Shown: one piece after another, positions 36,327 to 44,504 of the stretch
Layout of the letters: the number at the start of each line of letters is the position of its first letter
How positions within the stretch are numbered: position 1 is the stretch's first letter
Source of the DNA: Pedobacter sp. FW305-3-2-15-E-R2A2
Lineage (GTDB): Bacteria > Bacteroidota > Bacteroidia > Sphingobacteriales > Sphingobacteriaceae
NCBI RefSeq assembly: GCF_038446955.1
Contig: NZ_CP151803.1
Coordinates: 6,634,001 to 6,698,000 of the forward strand
Direction of reading: 5' to 3'
DNA: 64,000 nt
The notes under the pieces: generated by a model
What the model saw: the letters and a program-made list of their open reading frames with translations, nothing else
Database searches by the model: none
Told to the model about the DNA's origin: nothing
Translations under genes and position numbers: made by a program

Positions 36327-37205
36327 TTAGTATTCCCAAAGGCTTTGTTCAAAATCTGCGATAGATTTCTTAATCTTCTCTGATTCGTATAATTTCCTCG
36401 GATCTTTAGGATCTGTTAAGCCCAGCATATCTGTAATGTTCTTATTGCCTGGATTTGTTTCCTTCACGATATAGCTTGAGAACAAACGTCTTACAAAGAA
36501 ATCATCAAAGGTCAGAACCGAAGCATCATTACCCGGATTCATCAGCTTTTTCTTGGTTAGCAATTCTCTGGCATCATCATAATAGATCCAAAATACCGGC
36601 TGCCAGTTTCCTTCCACCATTTTCATTGGTGCAAGACCGACGATTCTGGGTTCAAAAATAGAGCGTTTGGTATCCAGAATCCAGTCTTCTTTGATTCTGT
36701 ATTTTTGGAATTCATCCGATCTTAACTTTTTCAAGGTAGGCTCTGCGATCTTTCCGGTAGTGGCATCAGGAGTTCCTTCTGTTACGCCGCGCATATTCTG
36801 AAGCGCTTGTTGTGCCGTTAAAGCAATTTTAAAGGAATCGTTGTCTTCCAGAATTTTTCCGGCAACGGTGTCTTTCGAGGAGTAAGCAGTGAGCTCTTCA
36901 TTGGTAATTGCTTCCATCAGCACATCGATCAGTTTCGCATTTTCAGCTTTCAGAACGGAGTTAATGGTATCTCTAAGATCTATTTCACGCCAAACACGTT
37001 TTGAATAGTACACATCCTCTTCCCTAACATCTGCATAAGGAACCATTACGGCACTATCCACATCTTTTCTGGCCGAAAAGCCATCTTTGGGCGGCGTTTT
37101 TATCTTTGTTTTTTTCAAGGGTTTTACTGCAGGAGGGATGCTATCCTGTGCAGAAGCTCCGAATCCTAATAACAGTAATAACGCAATACTTAAAATATTT
37201 TTCAT
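36327..37205 (-). CDS. gldN: Gliding/T9SS ring protein GldN (PorN)
   Basis: 292-residue periplasmic protein with a signal peptide (MKNILSIALLLLLGFGASAQ). GldN/PorN forms the periplasmic ring with GldK/PorK at the outer membrane. Family segments are YYSKRVWREIDLRDTINSVL, YRIKEDWILDTKRSIFEPRI and WQPVFWIYYDDARELL. It is last in gldK-L-M-N and starts 8 bases after gldM. Both the neighbourhood and the sequence support the call. Confidence 0.95.
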   Translation of the reverse strand: MKNILSIALLLLLGFGASAQDSIPPAVKPLKKTKIKTPPKDGFSARKDVDSAVMVPYADVREEDVYYSKRVWREIDLRDTINSVLKAENAKLIDVLMEAITNEELTAYSSKDTVAGKILEDNDSFKIALTAQQALQNMRGVTEGTPDATTGKIAEPTLKKLRSDEFQKYRIKEDWILDTKRSIFEPRIVGLAPMKMVEGNWQPVFWIYYDDARELLTKKKLMNPGNDASVLTFDDFFVRRLFSSYIVKETNPGNKNITDMLGLTDPKDPRKLYESEKIKKSIADFEQSLWEY

Positions 37206-37213
37206 GTTCCCTC

Positions 37214-38752
37214 CTATTTTGCACTAAATGTGATGCCGTCTAAAACCTTCTGACGGCCATCAGGCCCTTCACACACAATGTCTTTAAAGATCACCGTTGC
37301 TCCTGGCTTGATCGAGTTCAAGGCCCCTTTTACCTGGCCACTAAATCCACCACCACTATTCTGTATCGTCACCGCATCGGATCTCGGATTGATAAATGTT
37401 GCCGAGAATCTGATCACTCTGTATTTCACATCAAAAACGAAATCATCCAGTTGAGTATCCATCAGACCGGCACTTTCCAGCCATTCCAGATCCACACTAC
37501 CACCTGATTTACCTTTTACCAATGCTTTAGGTGTTGGTAAAGCTTTCACTCTGAACCTTTGCGAACCCAGGTTTAAAGTCTTTCCGCCACTTGATGCCGA
37601 AACATTGATGTTTAATTCTTTGCCAACCTGGCTACCTGCTACGTTGACCGTGTATTTACCATTTCCGCCAGAGATCGTTCCACCATCCATACTCGCTTTC
37701 ACACTCTCCAGAGGAAAGCCTGCTGCTGATACAGAAAAAGGATTCGGAATCCCTGCATAAATCACGTTCATTTTATCTGGGGATACTGTTGCAGAAGGTT
37801 TAGCAACCTGATAAGTCTGTTCAGGAGTTTTATACTCCATCACTTTACCATCGGTTTGTTTTACACGGATCGTTCCAACCCATTTAAAGACCCCTACACT
37901 CCCGGTACCTCCGGTATACACCCCTTTACCATCTTTCACAGACAGTGGGTTTGAGTTTACAGAAATCTCAGGACTGGAACGGGAATCACTTGCCGTTAAA
38001 AATACCTGAGCGGTATAAGGCTGTCCCTGAATCACATAAGAACTTGGTGCCACGGCAACTGCATCAAACTGATCCAGGTTAACCAGTGCCTTGTCCATAT
38101 TCCCGAATAATTTCTTTACGATTTCTGCCTCTGCATTTTTTACGTCAGACTGAAGTTTCGTCAGAATCGTATTTGCAGCAGTTAGCGGCGTTCCTTCGCC
38201 GAAGTTGATGTCTGCCCAGTTTTTCTTGCCATTTACAGCTTTCTCGGCATTCTTAGCTTCCAATGAAAAGGTAATTCCTTTACGATCTTCCGGCTTAAGT
38301 AAAGCGATTAGTTTTTCGCGGGTTTCATTGATTTTTACCTGCAATTTATCGCCTTCTTTCTGATTGATCATAATTCCCTGAGCAATGTCCATATTAGAGC
38401 GCTCGGTTAAATCGCCTGTTTCCGGGTCGATTCCTTTTCCGGCAACCGCAAACTGGTCTTTCAGCTTCTGGATATAATTGTTCAGCTCATCAGCATAAGC
38501 TTTCGCCTTATTGGCACTTTCCCAGATCGGCTGTGCCCTTCCAGGTTCATCTTTAAGTTTTGTATTCTGAAATGCTGCAAACAACTGTTCAATGCTGAGA
38601 TTGACATTTGTTTTTGAAGTCACCAAGCTGTCGTTGATGTTCTTAAAAGCATTAAGGATAGTATCTGATACGTTTAAAGCAAGCATAGCTAACAATACCA
38701 AATACATGATATTGATCATCTTCTGCCTTGTCGTTTGTTTTCCTCCGGCCAT
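37214..38752 (-). CDS. gldM: Gliding/T9SS motor protein GldM (PorM)
   Basis: 512-residue inner-membrane protein with one N-terminal helix and a long periplasmic part. GldM and GldL form the proton-driven rotary motor of T9SS and gliding. The N-terminus AGGKQTTRQKMINIMYLVLL carries Arg9, the residue proposed to pair with GldL Glu49. The periplasmic part has a helical domain (about 35-220) and Ig-like beta domains (about 225-512; e.g. YVIQGQPYTAQVFLTASDS). It starts 43 bases after gldL. Confidence 0.96.
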   Translation of the reverse strand: MAGGKQTTRQKMINIMYLVLLAMLALNVSDTILNAFKNINDSLVTSKTNVNLSIEQLFAAFQNTKLKDEPGRAQPIWESANKAKAYADELNNYIQKLKDQFAVAGKGIDPETGDLTERSNMDIAQGIMINQKEGDKLQVKINETREKLIALLKPEDRKGITFSLEAKNAEKAVNGKKNWADINFGEGTPLTAANTILTKLQSDVKNAEAEIVKKLFGNMDKALVNLDQFDAVAVAPSSYVIQGQPYTAQVFLTASDSRSSPEISVNSNPLSVKDGKGVYTGGTGSVGVFKWVGTIRVKQTDGKVMEYKTPEQTYQVAKPSATVSPDKMNVIYAGIPNPFSVSAAGFPLESVKASMDGGTISGGNGKYTVNVAGSQVGKELNINVSASSGGKTLNLGSQRFRVKALPTPKALVKGKSGGSVDLEWLESAGLMDTQLDDFVFDVKYRVIRFSATFINPRSDAVTIQNSGGGFSGQVKGALNSIKPGATVIFKDIVCEGPDGRQKVLDGITFSAK

Positions 38753-38795
38753 TATTAATTAGGTCTATGATTAAATGATAACTAATTAAATATGC

Positions 38796-39611
38796 TTATA
38801 CGCGTGGCTGATTCATGGCAGACAACATGTTGCCATAGATCGCATTTAATGACGATAGATTTTTAGCAAGTTTGCCCACTTCATCTTTAAACTGTTTAGA
38901 ATCTTCCATAGACTCATTGAAGTTATTCATCGTCAGGGAAAGGTTCTGATAGAACTTATTCATTGATTTAAGATGCGCACTTGAATCCTGTAATTCCAGT
39001 TCGTAGACTGCATTTAAAGCAGAAAGGTTTTTCGCAAGGGCATTCACTTGTGAGTGATAAGCCTGAGAAGCACCTGTACTTTCTCCAATTTCGACCAGTT
39101 GAGCTGTTGCTTTAGAGAACGCTCCGTTTAAAGAATCGAAACTTGCAGAAGCAGTTTTCAGCTTGCTTGTAAATTCGTTTGTTGCTGTTGAAGCATCCGC
39201 TACATTAGAAATTGCAGCGACTTTATCTCCAAAGGTACGTAGTCCTGTACCCAGACTTTCGATCAGTTCGGGTCCAACTTTGGCATCTGCCAACATTTTA
39301 TCAAGGGCAGCAGTAGAAGAAAAGGACGCAGCTGGCTGAACAGCAGCTCTTGCTGATGATGTAGGTAATTCCCCATCGTAATCAGCTCTTAATTCCGGGT
39401 ATACCCTTTCCCACTCTGGTTCCGGTTCAGGCTGAATAAAACCGGTTAAAGCAAATAAAATTGCTTCTACGCCTAATCCAATTCCGATCATGTAATTGCC
39501 CCAAACCCCACCTAAGTGAAGGATTTTAAAGAGCGCTCCAAGAATTACTACGCTGGCACCAAGCGATATCGCCAGGTGCATCTTATCGAATTTACGTTTT
39601 GCTGCTGCCAT
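38796..39611 (-). CDS. gldL: Gliding/T9SS motor protein GldL (PorL)
   Basis: 271-residue inner-membrane protein. Two helices (about 11-31 and 38-58) span the membrane; the second holds Glu49 in IGLGVEAILFALTGF, the conserved acidic residue of the GldLM proton channel. The cytoplasmic C-terminal ~210 residues are helical, with two similar stretches, QVNALAKNLSALNAVYELEL and EVGKLAKNLSSLNAIYGNML, which look like an internal repeat. It lies between gldK (36 bases) and gldM. Confidence 0.96.
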   Translation of the reverse strand: MAAAKRKFDKMHLAISLGASVVILGALFKILHLGGVWGNYMIGIGLGVEAILFALTGFIQPEPEPEWERVYPELRADYDGELPTSSARAAVQPAASFSSTAALDKMLADAKVGPELIESLGTGLRTFGDKVAAISNVADASTATNEFTSKLKTASASFDSLNGAFSKATAQLVEIGESTGASQAYHSQVNALAKNLSALNAVYELELQDSSAHLKSMNKFYQNLSLTMNNFNESMEDSKQFKDEVGKLAKNLSSLNAIYGNMLSAMNQPRV

Positions 39612-39647
39612 TTTCTTTTAAGGATGAAGAGGTGCTATGTGTTGTTT

Positions 39648-41006
39648 TTAGTTTCTATTCTTGATGTCGGAACCCGGATAAGCAGAAATACACCTGAAGC
39701 CAATGTATGACCTCGCCTGATCCTGATATTCATAAGTACCTACAGAGTTTTGAAGGAAGAATCCGATGTCTTTCCATGACCCTCCTCTAACTACTTTACG
39801 TTTCAGGTATTTGCTGTCTGAAGCTTTTGCCACGTAAGTAAAGTTGGGGTTAAAATCCAGCAATAAAGGCGCTGCTGATTGATTGTAAGCAGTAACCGTC
39901 CATTCTGCTACGTTACCAGCCATATTGTATAATCCGTAATCATTCGGGAAATAAGACTTCACGTTTACGGTATATAAACCGCCATCGTCAGAATAATTTC
40001 CACGTCCGACTTTAAAATTAGCTTGCATACATCCTTTGGTATTGCGCACATAAGGGCCGCCCCATGGATATTTTGTTTTCACATTACCACCTCTTGCTGC
40101 ATATTCAAACTGCGCATCACTTGGCAGCTGATATTCAGGTCTTGAATTCAATGGTTGTTTTCTCGATACCGCAACGGATTCGTAGAAACGGGTGCGCCAT
40201 ACACAAAAAGCAGTGGCTTGTTCCCAGGTTACACCAACCACAGGATAATCGTCGTAAGAAGGGTGATTAAAATAAGTTTTGACCATTGGATCATTCTGTG
40301 AGTAAGAATAATCGACTTTCCAAACCAGGGTATCCGGGTAAACGTTTACCGAAGGAAACTGATTTGATTTGGCAGGGTCAGGAAGGTCTGTATAAGTGAG
40401 GATAAAATCCTGTCTTTTCTTGGTAGGGTCATTTCTGCCTTCGGCAGCCAGATCAGAACTTTTATAGCTGTAAGCATATTTCAGCTTTCTTACATCAATT
40501 TCATTTCTACCTGGTAAGGCATCTGCTCCGCTATAGTACATATCGGTCAGTTTAGCACCAAGACCACCTGATTTGGTGCTCCACAGGTTAGAACCGTTTC
40601 CAACTTTCTTCCAGTCGATATAACGTTCGGAAACGGAGGTCGGCTGTCCGGTAGGCGCTTGCTTATAATAGGCGGCAGCACCACTGGGTCCTAATGAGGT
40701 AATGGCCACAGAATCTCTTACCCAGTTTACAAATTGCCTGTATTCTGCGTTGGAAATCTCCGTCTGGTCCATGAAGAAAGCGCTAAATGAGGTCATTCGG
40801 CTTGGAGAGCTTTGAGAGTTGTTAATGTCTTCGTCAGACATTCCGATCAGTGTCCGTCCGGGAGGTACATATACCATTCCTAAAGGAACCCGGTTGTTTT
40901 TGAACTTCTTATTGTATACTCCAACCAATTCTCCCTGTCCGCCTTTTCCGCAGCTGGCCAATAGTATTGTAGCAATAAATCCAAAAAAGTAGATATTTCT
41001 CATCAT
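39648..41006 (-). CDS. gldK: Gliding/T9SS ring lipoprotein GldK (PorK)
   Basis: 452-residue outer-membrane lipoprotein with a formylglycine-generating-enzyme-like domain. The ATG at 41006 is chosen (the open frame begins at a TTG four codons earlier); it gives a lipobox in IATILLASCGKG. Landmarks are NNRVPLGMVYVPPGRTLIGM, DQTEISNAEYRQFVNWV, YPVVGVTWEQATAFCVWRTR and KVVRGGSWKDIGF. The catalytic cysteine pair of true formylglycine enzymes is absent, so it is a structural relative: the outer-membrane ring partner of GldN. It is first in gldKLMN. Confidence 0.95.
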   Translation of the reverse strand: MMRNIYFFGFIATILLASCGKGGQGELVGVYNKKFKNNRVPLGMVYVPPGRTLIGMSDEDINNSQSSPSRMTSFSAFFMDQTEISNAEYRQFVNWVRDSVAITSLGPSGAAAYYKQAPTGQPTSVSERYIDWKKVGNGSNLWSTKSGGLGAKLTDMYYSGADALPGRNEIDVRKLKYAYSYKSSDLAAEGRNDPTKKRQDFILTYTDLPDPAKSNQFPSVNVYPDTLVWKVDYSYSQNDPMVKTYFNHPSYDDYPVVGVTWEQATAFCVWRTRFYESVAVSRKQPLNSRPEYQLPSDAQFEYAARGGNVKTKYPWGGPYVRNTKGCMQANFKVGRGNYSDDGGLYTVNVKSYFPNDYGLYNMAGNVAEWTVTAYNQSAAPLLLDFNPNFTYVAKASDSKYLKRKVVRGGSWKDIGFFLQNSVGTYEYQDQARSYIGFRCISAYPGSDIKNRN

Positions 41007-41096
41007 ATAGTCAGACAATTTTATAGCAATTTTATAGATTAAGATTCACATAAACAACTATTAGACTATAAAAATGCGACTAAAAGCAATAATGAA

Positions 41097-41127
41097 CAAA
41101 GTTATCCGTTCATTCGTCTATATCAAT
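41097..41127 (-). promoter_or_regulatory. Candidate promoter of the gldKLMN operon
   Basis: On the minus strand, ATTG (41127-41124) and TAACTTTG (41104-41097) are separated by 19 bases, fitting the Bacteroidota -33 TTTG / -7 TAnnTTTG pattern. Transcription would start ~85 bases before gldK. Inferred from sequence only. Confidence 0.5.
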
Positions 41128-41228
41128 CCCCTGTCCGAAAGTACTTTCTACTAAAAATTAAAAAGTACTAACCTCCGAAAAAAATATGCAAAATAAAAAC
41201 TGTAAGCTACAAAAAATATAAGCTAATA

Positions 41229-41999
41229 CTATTTGTTTGATTTTTTGATGTAATTCTCAATAGCCATGATCATAGACGGCGCTTCCGGTGAAGGAGCTGC
41301 GATATCTACCATTAGTCCTGCATCCGTTACCGCCTTATGAGTATTTACACCAAAAGCAGCGATACGGGTGTTGTTTTGTTTAAAATCAGGAAAATTGGTA
41401 AACAATGACTGGATGCTGGAAGGACTGAAAAATCCGATCACGTCATAGAAAACTTCTGCCAGATCTGAAAGGTCAGACACTACTGTTCTGAACAATACCG
41501 CTGGTGTAAAGTCGTATCCATTTTTTTGAAGGAAATTCATGGTATCTTCCGTTGCCATATCAGAGCATGGGTATAGGAATTTCTCATTGGCATGCTTTTT
41601 CAACACTTCAGCCAGGTCGGCTGCAGTTTGCTTGCCAAAGAAGATTTTACGTTTTCTGTACTGGATGTATTTTTGTAAATACAGGGCGGTAGACTCTGAA
41701 ATACAGAAATATTTCAGGTCAGCAGGAACCTCATATCTCATTTCTTCGCAAATTCTGAAGAAATGATCTACTGCATTTCTGCTGGTGAACACTACTGCAG
41801 TAAAATCACCCAGTGTGATTTTGTCCTTTCTGAAGTCTCTGGCTGGAACTCCTTCAACATGAATGAATGATCTAAAATCAATTTTCAGGTTGTACTTCTT
41901 TGCCAAATCAAAATAAGGAGACTTCTCTGTTTCTGGTTTTGGTAAGGTGATTAATATACTTTTAACCTTACGCAACCTATCTTCTGTCTTTTCTTGCAT
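41229..41999 (-). CDS. Uroporphyrinogen-III synthase-like protein (HemD family)
   Basis: 256-residue cytoplasmic protein with the two-lobed HemD fold: KSILITLPKPETEKSPYFDL and AVVFTSRNAVDHFFRICEEM in the first lobe, then KFLYPCSDMATEDTMNFLQ and DVIGFFSPSSIQSLFTNFPD with FGVNTHKAVTDAG in the second. HemD closes the linear tetrapyrrole to uroporphyrinogen III. The family is very divergent, so the family call is sounder than the reaction. It follows the DUF4271 gene by 17 bases and lies upstream of gldKLMN on the same strand, a conserved order in Bacteroidota; no other heme biosynthesis gene is adjacent. Confidence 0.8.
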   Translation of the reverse strand: MQEKTEDRLRKVKSILITLPKPETEKSPYFDLAKKYNLKIDFRSFIHVEGVPARDFRKDKITLGDFTAVVFTSRNAVDHFFRICEEMRYEVPADLKYFCISESTALYLQKYIQYRKRKIFFGKQTAADLAEVLKKHANEKFLYPCSDMATEDTMNFLQKNGYDFTPAVLFRTVVSDLSDLAEVFYDVIGFFSPSSIQSLFTNFPDFKQNNTRIAAFGVNTHKAVTDAGLMVDIAAPSPEAPSMIMAIENYIKKSNK

Positions 42000-42016
42000 T
42001 TTACCTAATTACCGCT

Positions 42017-43000
42017 TTAAAATCCTATTGCCTTGATTAATATTAATATAGGGCAAATTTCGAGGGCACAAAAGTACAGAAATAAATAGACTTTAGAAAA
42101 TCTATAATGAGATAAAATATTAATTCCTGCGCGGATAAACTGGAAAGTAAAAATAATTGCAAGAAGTACAAAAGAAGCTGCCACATAGTAAGGTCCATAC
42201 CTTAAAGGAGATAAGGCAAAAGCAATTACCAGCGGAATGAATACCAGAGAAAGATTAAAGTAACTTAAATATAATATGGAAACATACTCATTTACGGCTT
42301 TCTGCACATCAAAAAGATAGCCCAACATCCGTAAAATGATAATTTTAAAGACATATAAGACCACTATAAGTATCGAAATACTTACATAAAACTGGAATCC
42401 GCTGCTCGAAAAAGTGACATGATAATACTGGGAAACCAGGTAAAAAAACATCCCCAATGTAAAACCAAACTGCACAAATAAAAGGAGAAAAGGCCAGGAG
42501 GTAAACAGGTTATCTTCCTTATTCAGGTTATTCAAAATCCGGTTACTAAAGAACGATTGAATGATGCTTTGCAATTGCTTGGAAAAGGAGATCCTGAGGG
42601 CCGAAAATATCGCCAGTAATACCGCCAAAACCCCAAGAATCCAGATGTCTCCTTTGGGTACTGGTTTCCCTGTCCGGAAAGGGCTGATCTTTTTTATCGT
42701 TCCGATTTCCTGATACCGGTTAAAGAGGTTGGTACGTCTGGAAACATTTGCTTTCAGGATGCTGTCTATGATGATGTTCTTATTGATCAGCGAATCAGGC
42801 AGAATCCAGGTATGCGTCATGATGGAATCTGTTACATACTGTTTTCTGGCATAATACGCCGCATCCTTCACTATTTTCCTAGGATAAACCGATCGTGCCG
42901 GCAAGGTATCCACCGGAACAGGCGGAACCTGGGCATACCCTTCATGAAGGCCTGCAACAAAAATAACCAGGAGCAGCAGGATGATGCGGTTTAAATTCAT
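42017..43000 (-). CDS. DUF4271 membrane protein
   Basis: 327-residue protein. The signal peptide (MNLNRIILLLLVIFVAGL, cleavage near GYAQ) is followed by a ~95-residue polar periplasmic part and then about six to seven membrane segments (from GDIWILGVLAVLLAIFSALR to FLYFCALEICPILILIKAIG). I assign it to DUF4271 from the architecture and its place beside a HemD-like gene and gldKLMN. Its function is unknown; the location next to T9SS core genes suggests an envelope or secretion role but proves nothing. Confidence 0.75.
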   Translation of the reverse strand: MNLNRIILLLLVIFVAGLHEGYAQVPPVPVDTLPARSVYPRKIVKDAAYYARKQYVTDSIMTHTWILPDSLINKNIIIDSILKANVSRRTNLFNRYQEIGTIKKISPFRTGKPVPKGDIWILGVLAVLLAIFSALRISFSKQLQSIIQSFFSNRILNNLNKEDNLFTSWPFLLLFVQFGFTLGMFFYLVSQYYHVTFSSSGFQFYVSISILIVVLYVFKIIILRMLGYLFDVQKAVNEYVSILYLSYFNLSLVFIPLVIAFALSPLRYGPYYVAASFVLLAIIFTFQFIRAGINILSHYRFSKVYLFLYFCALEICPILILIKAIGF

Positions 43001-43095
43001 TGCTGCAAATTTAGTTTTTTATTGTATTAATTCTGAAAAGGTTTTTACTTCCCTAAATTCCCTTTTAATGACAGAAAAATTATCCTTTTTATCAC

Positions 43096-43123
43096 AAAAA
43101 AAAACTCAGCGCCAAAGGCTGAG
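43096..43123 (-). terminator. Terminator downstream of the SusCD/thioredoxin operon
   Basis: On the minus strand, arms CTCAGC and GCTGAG (43105-43110 with 43118-43123) form a six-base stem followed by at least nine T. It lies ~200 bases after the last gene of the operon, so the transcript would include the tandem repeat. Confidence 0.7.
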
Positions 43124-43205
43124 GTCAGAAAGGACAAGCCAGAAACTACTTCGGAAAAAAAAGGAATACAGGTAGAATTAAGCGCGGATCAAATACAGAT
43201 GAAAC

Positions 43206-43271
43206 CCGGATTTTGTCCCTGTTCTATCCGTGTTCTATCCCTGTTCTATCCCTGTTCTATCCGGGGTTCAT
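43206..43271. repeat. 11-bp tandem repeat (CCCTGTTCTAT)
   Basis: Four head-to-tail copies of CCCTGTTCTAT span 43217-43260 (the second reads CCGTGTTCTAT), with weak degenerate copies on each side (43206-43216 and 43261-43271). The period is exactly 11 bases, close to one helical turn. It sits in the 3' untranslated region of the SusCD operon and upstream of the DUF4271 gene. Confidence 0.9.
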
Positions 43272-43321
43272 CCGAAGCAGTTTCCAACATTGTATGGACA
43301 GGTTTTATACATGCGATAAAT

Positions 43322-44464
43322 TTAAAGCACATTCCGGAAATGAGCCCCGTCCTTTTTTAACAACCTGGCTTTTATCGATCCCCATTCTGCATACTTCTTC
43401 GCTGCTTCTTTATCATTTTGCTCTACCATCAATCTCGTAGCAGCAGCAAGAACGGAATAAGAAGCATCCATATTAACCACCTTTTCCATCCATTTTACAA
43501 ACAGCTCTTTTTCCTCAGCATCCACTGTGGGGCCGTTCAGATACATGGACAGGTAACGGATTTTATTGTCGTCATCATTGTAATGCTCCGCAGCATACCT
43601 GAAAAATGTTTTATGGTCCTTGTGAATGCTGTAATAATAGGCCTCGGCCATATCCATCTTTGCATATGCCCAGTCTTTATCAGAAAAAAGTGGCCTGATT
43701 TCCGTCAGAAAAGCATTAAAGCGGTCATCATTCCGGGCATTGCCCAACGCTTTCAATCTCGCATTCATAATGGCATTCCGTTTTCCCCAGATCAGCTCCT
43801 TACCATACTTATCTTCAAATGAGGCATAGTTTACAAGAAAATAATCGTCCCATTTTTTATTGAGGCTTCTGCTGACTAAAAATGGAATTGCAGCAGGCTC
43901 CAGCGATGCATCCTTAGTTTGGTCCAGATAAGCAACAAGGGCTTCTGCTTTCATCGGTTGACGTGCTTTGAACATGGCCGTATAAAAATCAGGGTGTGCC
44001 ACCTGAATTGAAGGGCTAAATCCTCCCAACACCTCTCCTTTTTTAGATTTCAGGATAGATTCTCTCAACAATTTCTGAAATACATCTGCTTCCTGATATC
44101 CGGAGAACCTGGAAATCAGCTGTCCTTTCTCATTTAAAATGAGGAAAGTCGGAAAACCTGTAACCGCATATTTCAATTGTAATGCTTTCCCCAGCTCTTC
44201 TACCATAAAATCAATTTTTACACTCACAAAGTTGTCCTTCATAAATTTCATGACCTCCGGAAGTGGAAATACTTCATCATCCATTTCTTTACAAGGGTGA
44301 CAGCCGACAAAATAACTATCGACAAATACCAGTTTATTTTCCTTTTTTGCTTTTGCAAATAAGGCTTCCCAGGAGTCCGTTTTCACAAATTGATTTTCCT
44401 GGGCACTCAGCCGGATGCTCGCTATAATCAGCAATAACAATCCGCATATTTTATATATTTTCAT
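43322..44464 (-). CDS. Thioredoxin-family protein with CHPC active site
   Basis: 380-residue exported protein. The signal peptide (ICGLLLLIIASIRLSAQ) leads into a thioredoxin domain (about 25-135): NKLVFVDSYFVGCHPCKEMD with the redox pair Cys55-Cys58, and the cis-proline segment VTGFPTFLILNE. The C-terminal ~240 residues are helical with no family I can name; they resemble the extra domains of Bacteroidota thioredoxin-like envelope proteins. CHPC differs from the standard CGPC. An ATG four codons earlier (44476) is also possible. It is the last gene of the SusCD operon, 40 bases after the retropepsin gene. Confidence 0.85.
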   Translation of the reverse strand: MKIYKICGLLLLIIASIRLSAQENQFVKTDSWEALFAKAKKENKLVFVDSYFVGCHPCKEMDDEVFPLPEVMKFMKDNFVSVKIDFMVEELGKALQLKYAVTGFPTFLILNEKGQLISRFSGYQEADVFQKLLRESILKSKKGEVLGGFSPSIQVAHPDFYTAMFKARQPMKAEALVAYLDQTKDASLEPAAIPFLVSRSLNKKWDDYFLVNYASFEDKYGKELIWGKRNAIMNARLKALGNARNDDRFNAFLTEIRPLFSDKDWAYAKMDMAEAYYYSIHKDHKTFFRYAAEHYNDDDNKIRYLSMYLNGPTVDAEEKELFVKWMEKVVNMDASYSVLAAATRLMVEQNDKEAAKKYAEWGSIKARLLKKDGAHFRNVL

Positions 44465-44504
44465 AATTGAATCCATTTAAGATGAAGTAACAGCGCGCTA
44501 AAAA

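Larger units (their letters stand above)
43001..43321. other. Non-coding gap with terminator and tandem repeat
   Basis: This 321-base gap separates the DUF4271 start from the end of the thioredoxin-like gene. It holds a hairpin terminator (43096-43123) and an 11-base tandem repeat (43206-43271). I see no credible gene; the short open frames are low-complexity readings of the repeat or A-runs. Confidence 0.7.

Noticed and set aside
43206..43271. Possible CRISPR array
   Set aside because: The repeat units are 11 bases and adjoin with no spacers; no cas genes are nearby.
43213..43440. 75-residue open frame across the tandem repeat
   Set aside because: The translation follows the 11-base repeat, has no recognisable start, and runs into the thioredoxin gene on the opposite strand.
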